A stretch of 64,000 bases of DNA, from contig DASXIC010000094.1 in the NCBI GenBank assembly GCA_036498205.1, forward strand, positions 13,903 to 77,902. The letters are read 5' to 3'. Positions 8,463 through 17,254 of the stretch are shown piece by piece (the first letter of the stretch is position 1; each line of letters begins with the position of its first letter). The stretch is from AV69 sp036498205 (GTDB lineage: Bacteria; Verrucomicrobiota; Verrucomicrobiia; Chthoniobacterales; UBA10450). The translations under genes and the position numbers were made by a program. The notes under the pieces are model-generated. The model did not search any database and was not told the DNA's origin. It worked only from the letters and a program-made list of their open reading frames with translations.

Positions 8463-9227
8463 TTAGGCGAGCGCCGGTTCTTCCGCGTGATCGCGAATCC
8501 AATCGTAGCCCTTTTCCTCCAATTCGAGTGCCAGGTCTTTGCCGCCGCTGCGGACGATCCGACCCTGCACCATAACATGTACAAAGTCCGGAATAATGTA
8601 ATTCAGCAGTCGCTGGTAGTGGGTGATCAGCAAAACGCCAAGGTTCGGGCTGCGTAATGAATTTACACCGTGCGCGACGACCTTAAGCGCATCGATATCC
8701 AGACCGCTGTCGGTTTCATCCAGAATTGCAAAACGCGGCTCAAGCATCGCCATCTGGAGAATTTCGCAGCGCTTTTTCTCGCCGCCAGAGAATCCCTCGT
8801 TCACCGCCCGCGAAGTGAATGAGCGATCCATGTTCAACAGATCCATTTTTTCGTACAGTCTCGCGTAATAATCAGTTGCCTCCAATTCCTCTCCTTCAGG
8901 CAGGCGGGACTGTGCCGCCGCGCGCAGAAAATTCGCGATTGTAACGCCGGGAATTTCGCTCGGATACTGAAAGGCCAGGAACAGCCCTCGTCGCGCCCGC
9001 TCATCTGGATCGAGTTCAAACACATTCTCCCCGTCCATCAGCACCTCCCCGCTCGTGACACGATAATCGGGATGACCGGCAATAACTTTCGCAAGTGTGC
9101 TCTTGCCCGAGCCGTTGGGCCCCATAATCGCATGCACCTCACCGGTGCGGACGGTCAGGCTAAGATCGCGAATAATCTCACTCTCGCCGATCGCGACACG
9201 TAAATTTTTGATCTCAAGCTGCTGCAT
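8463..9227 (-). CDS. sufC: Fe-S cluster assembly ATPase SufC
   Basis: SufC is the ABC-type ATPase that drives conformational change in SufB/SufD. The 254-residue form starts MQQLEIKNL at 9227. Walker A is GPNGSGKSTLAK (about 36-47), the signature is FSGGEKKR, and ILDETDSGLDID carries Walker B. The frame extends to 9326, but those residues are hydrophobic and unlike the family. No clear Shine-Dalgarno precedes the ATG. It heads the suf operon and is divergent from the acyltransferase gene, with a 10-bp TTGGGCCCAA palindrome at 9310-9319 in between. Confidence 0.93.
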   Translation of the reverse strand: MQQLEIKNLRVAIGESEIIRDLSLTVRTGEVHAIMGPNGSGKSTLAKVIAGHPDYRVTSGEVLMDGENVFELDPDERARRGLFLAFQYPSEIPGVTIANFLRAAAQSRLPEGEELEATDYYARLYEKMDLLNMDRSFTSRAVNEGFSGGEKKRCEILQMAMLEPRFAILDETDSGLDIDALKVVAHGVNSLRSPNLGVLLITHYQRLLNYIIPDFVHVMVQGRIVRSGGKDLALELEEKGYDWIRDHAEEPALA

Positions 9228-9309
9228 AAAGAGGACTAGAAACATAGCCAGAATCGGCACTTTGGCGAGGAACCGAATGACGATTTTACGATCGCCACAA
9301 CCAGGTAGA

Positions 9310-9319
9310 TTGGGCCCAA
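9310..9319. promoter_or_regulatory. Palindrome in the suf / acyltransferase divergent promoter region
   Basis: TTGGGCCCAA is a perfect inverted repeat in the 92-base region between the divergent sufC and acyltransferase starts. A related GGCCCAAA lies a few bases downstream. It could be an operator for a suf regulator, but it matches no iron-sulfur regulator site that I can name. Evidence is limited to symmetry and position. Confidence 0.25.
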
Positions 9320-10366
9320 ATGCCAAATAGGCCCAAAGCGAGCATGCGGAATCGGATCGAATGGCTGGGGCTTAGTCTTGCCATGTCGATTGTCCCCATT
9401 TTTCCGCGATCCGTTTGCTACATGATCGGGCAAATCCTTGGCACATTGGCTTATTTTTTCCACGGCAGCGGGCGGCGCGTTGCCCTGGCCAATCTGGAAG
9501 CGGCGTTCGGGACAGAAATGACGAATAAGGAGCGGAGAAGGGTCGCCAGACAATCATACCGAACATTTGCCACCACGCTGGTAGACTTGCTCTGGAGCTC
9601 GCGTTTAACGCCGCAAAATTTCCGCCATTATGTTGACCTCGAAGATCTTGAAAACCTCGAGGACGAAACGGGACAGCGACATATCGATATCGGAATTTCA
9701 ATCCACTACGGAAACTTTGAGTGGATCAGTCTCGCGATGGGTTTCCTCGGGTTTCCTGCCGATATAGTAGCAGAACGATCGAAAAATCCTCTTTTAGAAC
9801 CGCTCATGCGTCGGGCCCGCAGCGTTTCGGGGCATACCATGATTCCGCGCGAGCGCGCTATGGTCCGGTTATATCGGACGCTGCGCCAGGGCGGCCACGT
9901 TGCGGTTCTGATTGACCTAAACGTCCGCCCCACGCAACCGGCGGTGATTATCGACTGCTTTGGGATGCAAACCTGCGTGACGCTCGCGCATGCTTGGCTT
10001 CAACAGCGAACGGGGCGCACGATTATGGCGGCGCACTGTGAACCGCTGCCAGGAGGGCGCTATCGCATAGGCTTCCATCCCAAAGTAGATGTTTGCCCTG
10101 GCGCGAGCGCGACACAAATTGCTCAGGCCTGCTGGGATTCGTTCGAGCCGCTGATTCGTCGAAAACCGGGAGCGTGGCTGTGGATGTACAAGCACTGGCG
10201 TTTTCAACCAAAGGACTCGCCAACGACATATCCCTTCTACGCCAATACTTCTCCCCATTTTGAAAAGTTGAAAAGACGATTGCGCGAGGCGGAGTTCACG
10301 CAAGTCCCCGTGCAAGAGGACACTCGCAGGATTCACGGGCTGTTCGACTTACAGGGTCCGGCTTAA
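9320..10366 (+). CDS. LpxL/HtrB-family lipid A acyltransferase
   Basis: This is a 348-residue inner-membrane acyltransferase of the lysophospholipid/lauroyl transferase family, which adds secondary acyl chains to lipid A. The catalytic HX4D/E motif appears as HYGNFE (about 128-133). The substrate block GHVAVLIDLNVRP and the late WLWMYKHWRF motif are also typical. An N-terminal hydrophobic segment (LSLAMSIVPIFPRSVCYMIG region) anchors it. The start at 9320 is uncertain; MRNRIEW at 9344 would also suit the family. Its presence supports a lipid A-containing outer membrane. Confidence 0.87.
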   Translation: MPNRPKASMRNRIEWLGLSLAMSIVPIFPRSVCYMIGQILGTLAYFFHGSGRRVALANLEAAFGTEMTNKERRRVARQSYRTFATTLVDLLWSSRLTPQNFRHYVDLEDLENLEDETGQRHIDIGISIHYGNFEWISLAMGFLGFPADIVAERSKNPLLEPLMRRARSVSGHTMIPRERAMVRLYRTLRQGGHVAVLIDLNVRPTQPAVIIDCFGMQTCVTLAHAWLQQRTGRTIMAAHCEPLPGGRYRIGFHPKVDVCPGASATQIAQACWDSFEPLIRRKPGAWLWMYKHWRFQPKDSPTTYPFYANTSPHFEKLKRRLREAEFTQVPVQEDTRRIHGLFDLQGPA

Positions 10367-10460
10367 ACTGCGATTCGGTCTTAAAGCTGAATCAAGGGCA
10401 CTGCATGTGCTGCTAAACCGATCGCTGGCGGCCCAAGGCACACCGCCGCTAGTTGTACTG

Positions 10461-11171
10461 ATGAACGAAAACCAAAAAAACCGTGCTCCCGACGTTTCCG
10501 CGGCACGACGGGTCGCGAGCGAACTTAACAACCTCATCCAGATCATTTCGGGCACCAGTGAACTGATCGAGAATATTTGGGAGGGCACAGAGGGCTCGGA
10601 AAAGTATTTCGCGATGTTGCGCGCGAGCATAGTCCGCGCGGAACAGGTCACCGCTCAACTAGCGGCACAAGCTGGCGGAGCGGAGGGCAAAATCGTGCTT
10701 TGTCCGAAAGTAGCGAAGTCCGCCGATGCCTCACCGGCTGTCCACTCGTTGCAACGACCTTCTGTTCTCGTGGTGGATGACGAGCAGATGGTGCTTGCGC
10801 TTTTTCGGCGCGTTTTGACCGAAGGAGGTTACGATCTTACCTGCGCGCAATCGGGATTCGAATGTCTCGATCTCTTTAGTCGCGATCCGGCAGCTTACGA
10901 TCTCGTTTTGCTCGATTTGGCCATGCCCTTCATGGACGGAGAAGAGACCTTCGAGAGGCTGCGCGGAATTTCGGCCACAATCAGCGTCATACTAACGACC
11001 GGTTTCTGCGAGCAAGAGCGATTGCAGCGGATGATGAAAGCAGGGCTGAGCGGTTATTTGCGAAAACCGTTGCGCAACAATGAAATTCTTGACCTGGTTG
11101 CGTCCGTCATCCAAAGCGCGCGGTCGATTAACTTACCTGACGGCATTGCGGCTGCTGTCCAGAAGACATGA
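10461..11171 (+). CDS. Response regulator with N-terminal histidine-less dimerisation segment
   Basis: The 236-residue protein has two parts. Residues 17-70 resemble the helical dimerisation domain of hybrid kinases (RRVASELNNLIQII), but Ser20 stands where the phospho-accepting His normally precedes D/E-F-N-N-L. Residues 101-220 are an intact receiver: Asp106/Asp107, phosphorylated Asp152 (LVLLDLAMP), Thr179/180 and Lys202. There is no ATPase and no output domain. The start MNENQKNR at 10461 avoids a poorly conserved 18-residue extension. It overlaps the following kinase gene by 4 bases (ATGA), so the two probably act together. Confidence 0.85.
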   Translation: MNENQKNRAPDVSAARRVASELNNLIQIISGTSELIENIWEGTEGSEKYFAMLRASIVRAEQVTAQLAAQAGGAEGKIVLCPKVAKSADASPAVHSLQRPSVLVVDDEQMVLALFRRVLTEGGYDLTCAQSGFECLDLFSRDPAAYDLVLLDLAMPFMDGEETFERLRGISATISVILTTGFCEQERLQRMMKAGLSGYLRKPLRNNEILDLVASVIQSARSINLPDGIAAAVQKT

Positions 11172-12295
11172 GCTCTGTCTTAAGTGCGAAGGTATTCGAC
11201 CAGCTCTCGCACAATCGGCTTTTCGAAGGAATCGACTCCAATGTGCTGGAGCAGATCCGGCCGGAAGTGGACGTCTTAAAATTGAAACCTGGTGAAATCG
11301 TCTTCCAGGAAGGAGATCCTGGCGACTCGCTTTATTTGGTGGGCGAAGGCTCAGTCAAGATTTCTAAGGAAGGCCTGGGGGGTCGGGAGGAAGTCCTCGG
11401 CTACATCCAAACTGGAAGCTTTTTCGGCGAGATGGCGCTCCTGGATGGAAAGCCGCGCTCCGCGATGGCAACGGCGGCTGAGCCGACCTTGCTCGGGGCA
11501 GTCAAGGAGGAGACGCTTCAGCATCTGCTTGAGGTTGCGCCGAGCCGCTTGCACATGAATTTTTTACGCTCCGTTACCGAGCGGCTCCGAAGCGTCAATT
11601 CCCATTTCATCAATGAGGTAATGCGGAGGGAGCGGCTCGAGCTGGTGGGGTCGATGGCGAACTCGATTATACAGGACCTGAAAAACCCCATTTGTATCGT
11701 CCGGTGTTGTTCCGACTTGATTGCGAGCGAAACGAATGAACCGCACCTGCGTGAACTGACCAGTATGCTCGACGGGGCCGTCGATGGAATGTTGGCGACA
11801 GCTCAGGAACTTTTCGATTACAGCAGAGGCTCAACTCATCTGCACCAGCAATTGATTTCCATTTGGGGGATTCTGGACGAATTAAATCAGCAATCGCTCC
11901 GGCTCTTGCCTGGCAAAAACATTCAGTTCGTTAAACACATCCGTTACGAGGGAAACGTCGAAATCGACCGCGCCCGATTCGTCCGTGTCCTTTCGAACTT
12001 GATCAAGAACTCTCGTGAAGCGATGCCTGCGGGAGGTATTCTCACCTTCACCACTGAGCTCGTGCAGGATGAGGTAGTGTTGAGAATTTCAGATACCGGC
12101 TCTGGTATTCCAGCGGAAGTATTGCCAAAACTTTTCGAGCCCTTTGTGACGCATGGTAAAGCGAATGGCACGGGCTTGGGCCTCGCTATTGCAAAATCCG
12201 TAATTGAGGCGCACCGCGGAAAAATTTCTCTCTCGAGTGTTCATGGCAGCGGGACGACAGTGGATATTCGTCTCCCGAAGCCCGGGGAATCGTAA
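11168..12295 (+). CDS. Cyclic-nucleotide-binding-domain histidine kinase lacking the phospho-accepting His
   Basis: Residues 15-125 form a cNMP-binding (Crp-like) beta-roll with GEIVFQEGDPGDSLY and GSFFGEMALLDGKPRSA. A dimerisation helix (155-215) and an HATPase domain follow: N box SNLIKNSREA (276-285), G1 DTGSGIP (309-315), G2 GTGLGLAIAKS (334-344). The expected H box (IIHDLKNPI-like) reads IIQDLKNPI, with Gln169 encoded by CAG at 11672-11674. A single base change would restore His. The ATP-binding motifs are complete, so the protein may bind or hydrolyse ATP without normal autophosphorylation. It has no membrane segment and is therefore cytoplasmic. Confidence 0.88.
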   Translation: MSSVLSAKVFDQLSHNRLFEGIDSNVLEQIRPEVDVLKLKPGEIVFQEGDPGDSLYLVGEGSVKISKEGLGGREEVLGYIQTGSFFGEMALLDGKPRSAMATAAEPTLLGAVKEETLQHLLEVAPSRLHMNFLRSVTERLRSVNSHFINEVMRRERLELVGSMANSIIQDLKNPICIVRCCSDLIASETNEPHLRELTSMLDGAVDGMLATAQELFDYSRGSTHLHQQLISIWGILDELNQQSLRLLPGKNIQFVKHIRYEGNVEIDRARFVRVLSNLIKNSREAMPAGGILTFTTELVQDEVVLRISDTGSGIPAEVLPKLFEPFVTHGKANGTGLGLAIAKSVIEAHRGKISLSSVHGSGTTVDIRLPKPGES

Positions 12296-12337
12296 GCTGC
12301 GCTGGCAGTGCCGTTGCTGGTTGGAGTTGCATCTTCC

Positions 12338-12369
12338 AATCGGCAATCGAAAATCGTAAATCTGCAATC
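12338..12369. repeat. Heptameric AATCNNN tandem repeat
   Basis: Five AATC tetramers occur at exact 7-base spacing (12338, 12345, 12352, 12359, 12366), separated by GGC, GAA, GTA and TGC. The tract ends five bases before the tRNA-Gln gene. Similar short heptad tracts occur in other bacterial intergenic regions; no function is known. The array is too short to exclude chance entirely. Confidence 0.6.
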
Positions 12370-12373
12370 CACT

Positions 12374-12444
12374 TACCCCGTGGTGTAACGGTAACACAGC
12401 GCCCTTTGGAGGCGTTATTCTTGGTTCGAATCCAAGCGGGGTAG
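12374..12444 (+). tRNA. tRNA-Gln (anticodon UUG)
   Basis: A full cloverleaf can be folded. The acceptor stem is TACCCCG/CGGGGTA, the D arm contains GGTGTAACGGTAACAC, the anticodon stem is GCGCC/GGCGT around the loop CTTTGGA (anticodon TTG), and the T arm has TTCGAATCC. The U1-A72 pair and G73 discriminator suit glutamine tRNA. CCA is not encoded. A heptameric repeat lies just upstream. Both neighbouring protein genes are on the same strand, but the tRNA probably has its own promoter. Confidence 0.93.
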
Positions 12445-12667
12445 CCCCTCTTGTGATTCTCTCGAAACCTCCGTTGGCCAACGGTCACACTGCGGTGTAG
12501 TTGGCCCCGGGCGGGTAACAGTTGGGATGCATTCAAGCCGTCTACTTCCGTGCTTTACGGCTTTCTCCAAAAGAACTGAATGATTTCGCGCCCGATTTGG
12601 TCTAAGTACTATCGGCTTCGCTGCGTGGCTAGGGGGAGGAAATGCTGTTGCGGCGGACATCGTAACC

Positions 12668-14602
12668 ATGGCTCCGACAACATTTTCAAAAGATTATTGC
12701 GTTTGTATTCAGCAGGACGGTACTCCGCGTGAAATTTCCCGACTCGGATCTGTCGTTACCTATAAGGCGATAGATTATCGCTCAGGCCGACCTGTCGCGC
12801 TGCAGGTGATCCCCCTGACAAGTATCGAACCAGCGGCGCGTGAGCAATTTCAAGAGCAGGCGCGTTCGGCCCAAAAATTAGACCACGCAAATATTGCGAG
12901 GGTCTTCGCCGTGGGAATCGAGGATGAACACATTGTCTTTGTCACGGAATATTTGCAGGGTGAAACGGCGGATGCCTGGGTAGTTGCGCATGGACCGATG
13001 GATCCGGACGCCGTTTTGCGTGTCGGATTACAAGTGGTCAGCGCACTGGCCGCGGCCATGTTTCACAGCTTGACGCACCGTTCAATTCAGCCCTCAAACC
13101 TCATGATCGTTCCGGGTACGACGGCGGAGGGCGAGTGGCCTTTCGTTAAGTTGGTGAATTTCGGCTTGGCTGGTTTGAAATTGTTTTCGGAGGGGAGCGA
13201 ACCGCGCGAACTAGCTCCTTCCATTTCACCGCAATTTGCCAGCCCCGAGCAATTACAGAATCGAATCGTCGATTTTCGTTCTGAAATTTTCTCGCTGGGA
13301 GCGACAATGTGCTTTCTGCTTACCGGCGCGGTTCCGCTCTCCGGCGTTCCGGATAAATCCGGTATCGCCGAACGTGTACTTCCGTCTGTTCGGCAGATTC
13401 CCAGACCGCTGCGCAAGGTTTTAAATCACATGTTGCGTTACGATCCCGAGGAGCGTCCACAGGATCCTGTCGTTTTTGCTGAAGAACTGCGCAGTTGTTT
13501 GCAAAAAGTCGGACATCGCCAAATCGTTTCCCGCCGCCCGGTTGTTTCGAATGCTGCCGGCATTGCAAGGGATGTGGAGTCCGGGTCAAATCGTTTGCGC
13601 CCGATTGCACTGGCGCTCGCTGCTTTCCTGTTGGCCGCAGGCCTGGTTGCGGCTTTGCTAATGCCGGAGCGCTGGCAATCACTGCTCCACCAAAAGCGCG
13701 ATATTTCAGCGCTGGGCGTTCCAATTGGCGTCCCCGAAGCCACCGCATCGGCCGCGCCTGCGCAGATGTCAGCCAATCCACCTCCCTCGATAGCGGGCGT
13801 GCCCGCCGGGCCTGATGGTATCGCGAGGAAATCCGCGACGCCGGACACAGCAGCCCTGTCCGGCCAAAACCGTGCCGTTGCAGCCGCGCCACCGACTTCG
13901 TCAAACAATAATGGGCTGGAGAATTCTACGAGCGGAGTCTCTGGCACTAGCCGAAATCCTGCATCAGTCGCCAAGTCCGCTGACGCAGTGGCCTCGAATA
14001 CCACACCGCAATCCAATCCACCCTTTCCGCGATCCGATATTTCGCAGTCGCAATTGGCGACAAACAGTCCGGTGACTGAGCCGCCGCCGCCAGCCGAAGG
14101 ACCAGATGCCTCGCCTGGTGAAAAGCAGGCCAGCCAGGAGCCACCTTCGGGGGCGAAGGCGCAACGCCCTCAAAGTGAGACGCCGAGCTCTGGCGGCGAT
14201 ATTCGAACTCCTCAGGATGTTTGGAATAGTTTGCGAGCAAACGCGGATCGGGCTGTCGTAAATGCAAGTCCATCAGCTACAGCAAGGGTTCAAAAAGGAT
14301 CGAAAACGGCCGCATCGAAGCGAACTGGAAGTTCCCGTCGTCAGCAGCTTGCAGGCGGCGGGTCGCGTTCACTTCCGCAAATGCGAGTGGGCACAATGCG
14401 AGCGGAATTCGTTGGGACGACTGCGGATGGAAGCTGGATTCTGCAACTGCCTAACGGGAAAAGGGTGGTGACTCCTCCAGTGCCTAACCCGGACGACGCG
14501 CCGATCGAGAAAGCTCATCGTGTCCGCCGGGCAACGATCGCTCCGGGCGATGTCCCGCCGGACCAGCGGCCACCGGTGGTGGTACTACCGGCGGGCAATT
14601 AA
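12668..14602 (+). CDS. Membrane-anchored Ser/Thr pseudokinase
   Basis: Residues 20-285 have the fold signature of a PknB-type kinase (NIARVFAVG, FVTEYLQGE, ASPEQL, SEIFSLGATMCFLLTG), but the catalytic residues are gone. The VALK lysine is Gln46 (VALQVIP), the HRD aspartate is Ser139 (HRSIQPSN), and the DFG aspartate is Asn164 (NFG). The glycine-rich loop is also absent. One membrane helix follows (about 312-332), then some 200 residues rich in Pro, Ser and Ala, and a small conserved-looking C-terminal region (MRAEFVGTTADGSWILQLP) that would lie outside the cytoplasm. It probably acts as a scaffold or ligand-binding pseudokinase. The start is the ATG at 12668. Confidence 0.87.
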   Translation: MAPTTFSKDYCVCIQQDGTPREISRLGSVVTYKAIDYRSGRPVALQVIPLTSIEPAAREQFQEQARSAQKLDHANIARVFAVGIEDEHIVFVTEYLQGETADAWVVAHGPMDPDAVLRVGLQVVSALAAAMFHSLTHRSIQPSNLMIVPGTTAEGEWPFVKLVNFGLAGLKLFSEGSEPRELAPSISPQFASPEQLQNRIVDFRSEIFSLGATMCFLLTGAVPLSGVPDKSGIAERVLPSVRQIPRPLRKVLNHMLRYDPEERPQDPVVFAEELRSCLQKVGHRQIVSRRPVVSNAAGIARDVESGSNRLRPIALALAAFLLAAGLVAALLMPERWQSLLHQKRDISALGVPIGVPEATASAAPAQMSANPPPSIAGVPAGPDGIARKSATPDTAALSGQNRAVAAAPPTSSNNNGLENSTSGVSGTSRNPASVAKSADAVASNTTPQSNPPFPRSDISQSQLATNSPVTEPPPPAEGPDASPGEKQASQEPPSGAKAQRPQSETPSSGGDIRTPQDVWNSLRANADRAVVNASPSATARVQKGSKTAASKRTGSSRRQQLAGGGSRSLPQMRVGTMRAEFVGTTADGSWILQLPNGKRVVTPPVPNPDDAPIEKAHRVRRATIAPGDVPPDQRPPVVVLPAGN

Positions 14603-14693
14603 CCCCCCGAAATTTTCGACCTGCCTTGTCAGGAATGGCCCAATCGGATCAGAGCTTCAAGAAGTTCGAGTGTCGCCCGCGCATCGATCATTA

Positions 14694-15788
14694 TCAGTCG
14701 CTCTTGTCGGGATTCACTTTCGGGAGGTTCTGTTCTTTCTGCTCACTCAGCGAGCCAGTGAACGCCTGAATAAAAGCATTGCGGAAGACGTTGAGGATGG
14801 TCGTCATCGCCGCAGCTTTCGGATCATCGAAGCTTCCGGACAGCGGCGCGCGGGTGCCAAACCGATCCTTCGGGTGATTACGGATGATCCGGGTTAAGCC
14901 TCCGACAATTCCCTGCCAGACGAAATCGATTGGGTTATCGGCGTCGTGTGCGGGATTGAAGATCGACATATGGTCGAACACCGGCTCAACGTAGCCGGTA
15001 AAATGGCCGTCCCTGGAGGTCATTTCTGCGGCAATGCGCAATGTCCCGGTCTCGAAAGTGATTCCGGCATAAGCCTTGGCGAAATCATTCAGTTTCACCA
15101 AGGGGATATCGCGCGCTTCGCCTCGATAAGTGAATGTTGGTTTGGCCGCATACGGATCGAGCGCAATTTGGGAACGGAGATCTCCAACGCGCAGTGGTCG
15201 GCCTTCCATCTGAATTTCCGCGACCATGCTTTTGGAGAGCTTCTTACTATTGGTCAGATTGGTCGCGACCATTTGCACCTGATCGAGGGTAATATCCACT
15301 TTGGGATTTTTGTGAAAATCCCGGTAGTGAATTTCGCCGTTGTGGACTCCGAAGCGATTGAATTTTAGTGGAAATAGTTGCTTGACCTTCTCCGTCCAAG
15401 GTTTGTCGATCCCTATTTGCGAGCTCTCCCTGCTAGCACCATTTACGATGTTCATCTCGGGACGAAAGATGTCGAGCTGCCCGACGACTACGCCGTCAAG
15501 AAGCGCTTTCCATTGCACGGAAAGATCGACTAGCGGCGCGGAAAAAAATGGCACGGGTACCCGGCCGGTCGTCTTGACGATATCGACCTTATGAATCTGA
15601 TAGGCACCCCGCCACAAATGTAAGGTCACGTCCGCAACGTGTCCCCGATACTCCGGCATTTCCGATAGCTTGCGATTGACATAATCGCGGACCCAGAAAG
15701 GCAGGAGCGCTCGTACGATCACGAGCACGATGAGAATGAACAGGCCGATGTAAAACGGCGCGCGATACCAGTGTAGCCTTCGCTTCAT
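14694..15788 (-). CDS. DUF748/AsmA-like membrane-anchored protein
   Basis: This encodes 364 residues with an N-terminal membrane helix (FYIGLFILIVLVIVRALLPF, about 12-31). A long beta-rich region of the DUF748 type follows (VADVTLHLWRGAYQIHKVDI, then GVHNGEIHYRDFH). AsmA/DUF748 proteins belong to the group of large periplasmic bridge-like proteins associated with outer-membrane lipid homeostasis. This one is short for the group. It has a charged tail ending NPDKSD. It is convergent with the pseudokinase gene, and the 91 bases between them show no terminator that I can identify. Confidence 0.75.
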   Translation of the reverse strand: MKRRLHWYRAPFYIGLFILIVLVIVRALLPFWVRDYVNRKLSEMPEYRGHVADVTLHLWRGAYQIHKVDIVKTTGRVPVPFFSAPLVDLSVQWKALLDGVVVGQLDIFRPEMNIVNGASRESSQIGIDKPWTEKVKQLFPLKFNRFGVHNGEIHYRDFHKNPKVDITLDQVQMVATNLTNSKKLSKSMVAEIQMEGRPLRVGDLRSQIALDPYAAKPTFTYRGEARDIPLVKLNDFAKAYAGITFETGTLRIAAEMTSRDGHFTGYVEPVFDHMSIFNPAHDADNPIDFVWQGIVGGLTRIIRNHPKDRFGTRAPLSGSFDDPKAAAMTTILNVFRNAFIQAFTGSLSEQKEQNLPKVNPDKSD

Positions 15789-15864
15789 AGCCGGCGCGAT
15801 GGAGCGCGCAGCGCTCCGGGCTCACTAAAACAACGTGCAACGACACGTTTCCGGACGTGTGGAA

Positions 15865-17250
15865 TCAATTTCCGCCAGCTGTTCCTGATGCAGTCGGAGA
15901 CGGGATTGGAAATGCGAAGGTCGCCGATGGTGATGGAACTGAACTCGCCGTTGGCGTGGGAGTTGTCGTTGCGCTGGGAGAAGGAGTGGGCGTTGGTGAC
16001 GGCGTTGGAGTTGGTGGCGGAGGAACGGTGTTCTCCCAATGATGCAGCGGCACGGTCGAGCCGCCGATTTCCTTCACCAAGGCCTCGCAACGCGTTTGCA
16101 GTTTTTCCAGGTCCGGAGGCCCCCACAAGGGATCGGTTGTGCCGTTGAAAACGATATAAGTTACTTTGAGATCGCTCACGGGCCTGTTGTTCGGGTTTGA
16201 GAGCGCATTGATTTCCTTCGCGATCCGGAGCGAAGCCTCACCTACCTTGTCGTTCGGTCCTACGTCACCAACGATTGCCGGATAGATTGCTTTGCCAACG
16301 ACTACGACGGCGTAGTCTCCGACCTTCACGGCGTCGGTACCCTTGGTGAAATTTCCCGGGACAACAATGAAAGGATCGTACGTGCCGATGAGATAGCTGA
16401 ATTTTTTCATCGCGTTTATCTCGTCGCGAAGTTCAGTAGCGGCGTTCTTTAACTCGCGTTTACGTTCGGGGGGCGCGGTTTTCTGCTCCGTTTCGGCGTG
16501 TCGCAAACGGTCCTCCGAAGCTGGCAGATATGGATTGGGCGCGGCAGTTTTCTTGTTCCACCGAAAACTCGTAAATGGTTTGAAAGTTGGCGAAGAGCCA
16601 TTGCCAGCTGGGACGCGATCTCCATCCGAGCCGTCCGCGTCGACGTCCATATCGGCCTGCAAAAGAAGCGCCCGACGATGAGTCTCGGGGTGACGCAGCT
16701 GCAAGATCGTTTGGCAATCGTAAAAATTATGACGGGAGAGGAGCTGATCCAACCGGCCGAGATTTTCTCTTAGCACTCGAACCTTTGTTTCGTAGAGCTG
16801 AGCAAACAACGACGAAACCGTTTCCGGTTTCATCATCGCGGATAGTCCCGGCAGCAACGTTGCAAGGTCGGCATTTGTTTTCGCCAACTCTTCCAGGGTG
16901 CGGTTAGGAGCGGGAATGCGCGCGCGCATTTTTAAATCGATTACGTAACTCATTGGATCGAGTCGCTCATCTGCCGCCGCCGCACCGGGAATGGTTTCCA
17001 GCTCAGTGTGCAATGTGATTCCGTTGAAAAGTCGCGGTAGGTCAAACTTGCCGGTGATAGTAGGACTCCGGGGGGCAGTCGCCGAAGCGGATGGTGCAGG
17101 GATAGGAGTGGGTATTTCGAATGTCTCGGCGCGCATCGATTGCCAATGCCAGCGCTCTAACGAAATCCAGCGCAGGACGACGGCAGCGAAAAAGGCCAAA
17201 AAGATAAAAAAGACAATGCGCCGCAGCGTTCTCAAGCGCAGTTTTTCCAC
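15865..17250 (-). CDS. Membrane-anchored hypothetical protein with Pro/Thr/Ser-rich C-terminus
   Basis: I do not recognise a family. The 461-residue protein has an N-terminal membrane helix (RRIVFFIFLAFFAAVVLRWI, about 10-29) and a short Pro linker. A mixed alpha/beta region includes a helical stretch (LRHAETEQKTAPPERKREL) and GTDAVKVGDYAVVVVGKAI. The last 70 residues are low complexity with TPTPSP-like repeats, resembling a periplasmic linker. The start is a GTG at 17250, 4 bases after the TMEM14-like gene, so the two are probably co-transcribed. Confidence 0.7.
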   Translation of the reverse strand: MEKLRLRTLRRIVFFIFLAFFAAVVLRWISLERWHWQSMRAETFEIPTPIPAPSASATAPRSPTITGKFDLPRLFNGITLHTELETIPGAAAADERLDPMSYVIDLKMRARIPAPNRTLEELAKTNADLATLLPGLSAMMKPETVSSLFAQLYETKVRVLRENLGRLDQLLSRHNFYDCQTILQLRHPETHRRALLLQADMDVDADGSDGDRVPAGNGSSPTFKPFTSFRWNKKTAAPNPYLPASEDRLRHAETEQKTAPPERKRELKNAATELRDEINAMKKFSYLIGTYDPFIVVPGNFTKGTDAVKVGDYAVVVVGKAIYPAIVGDVGPNDKVGEASLRIAKEINALSNPNNRPVSDLKVTYIVFNGTTDPLWGPPDLEKLQTRCEALVKEIGGSTVPLHHWENTVPPPPTPTPSPTPTPSPSATTTPTPTASSVPSPSATFAFPIPSPTASGTAGGN

Positions 17251-17254
17251 GCGA

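Noticed and set aside
8459..8584. Upstream extension of sufB
   Set aside because: It lies inside sufC and has no similarity to SufB; the start at 8458 gives the normal SufB length.
12415..12669. 84-residue minus-strand frame ending LPRLDSNQE
   Set aside because: Its end lies in the antisense of tRNA-Gln; this tail is a known artefact of translating tRNA genes. The rest has no family-like pattern.
15857..16042. Gly/Val/Asp-rich plus-strand frame
   Set aside because: It is the antisense of the Pro/Thr/Ser-rich tail of the minus-strand gene, so the repeats are mirrored, not an independent gene.
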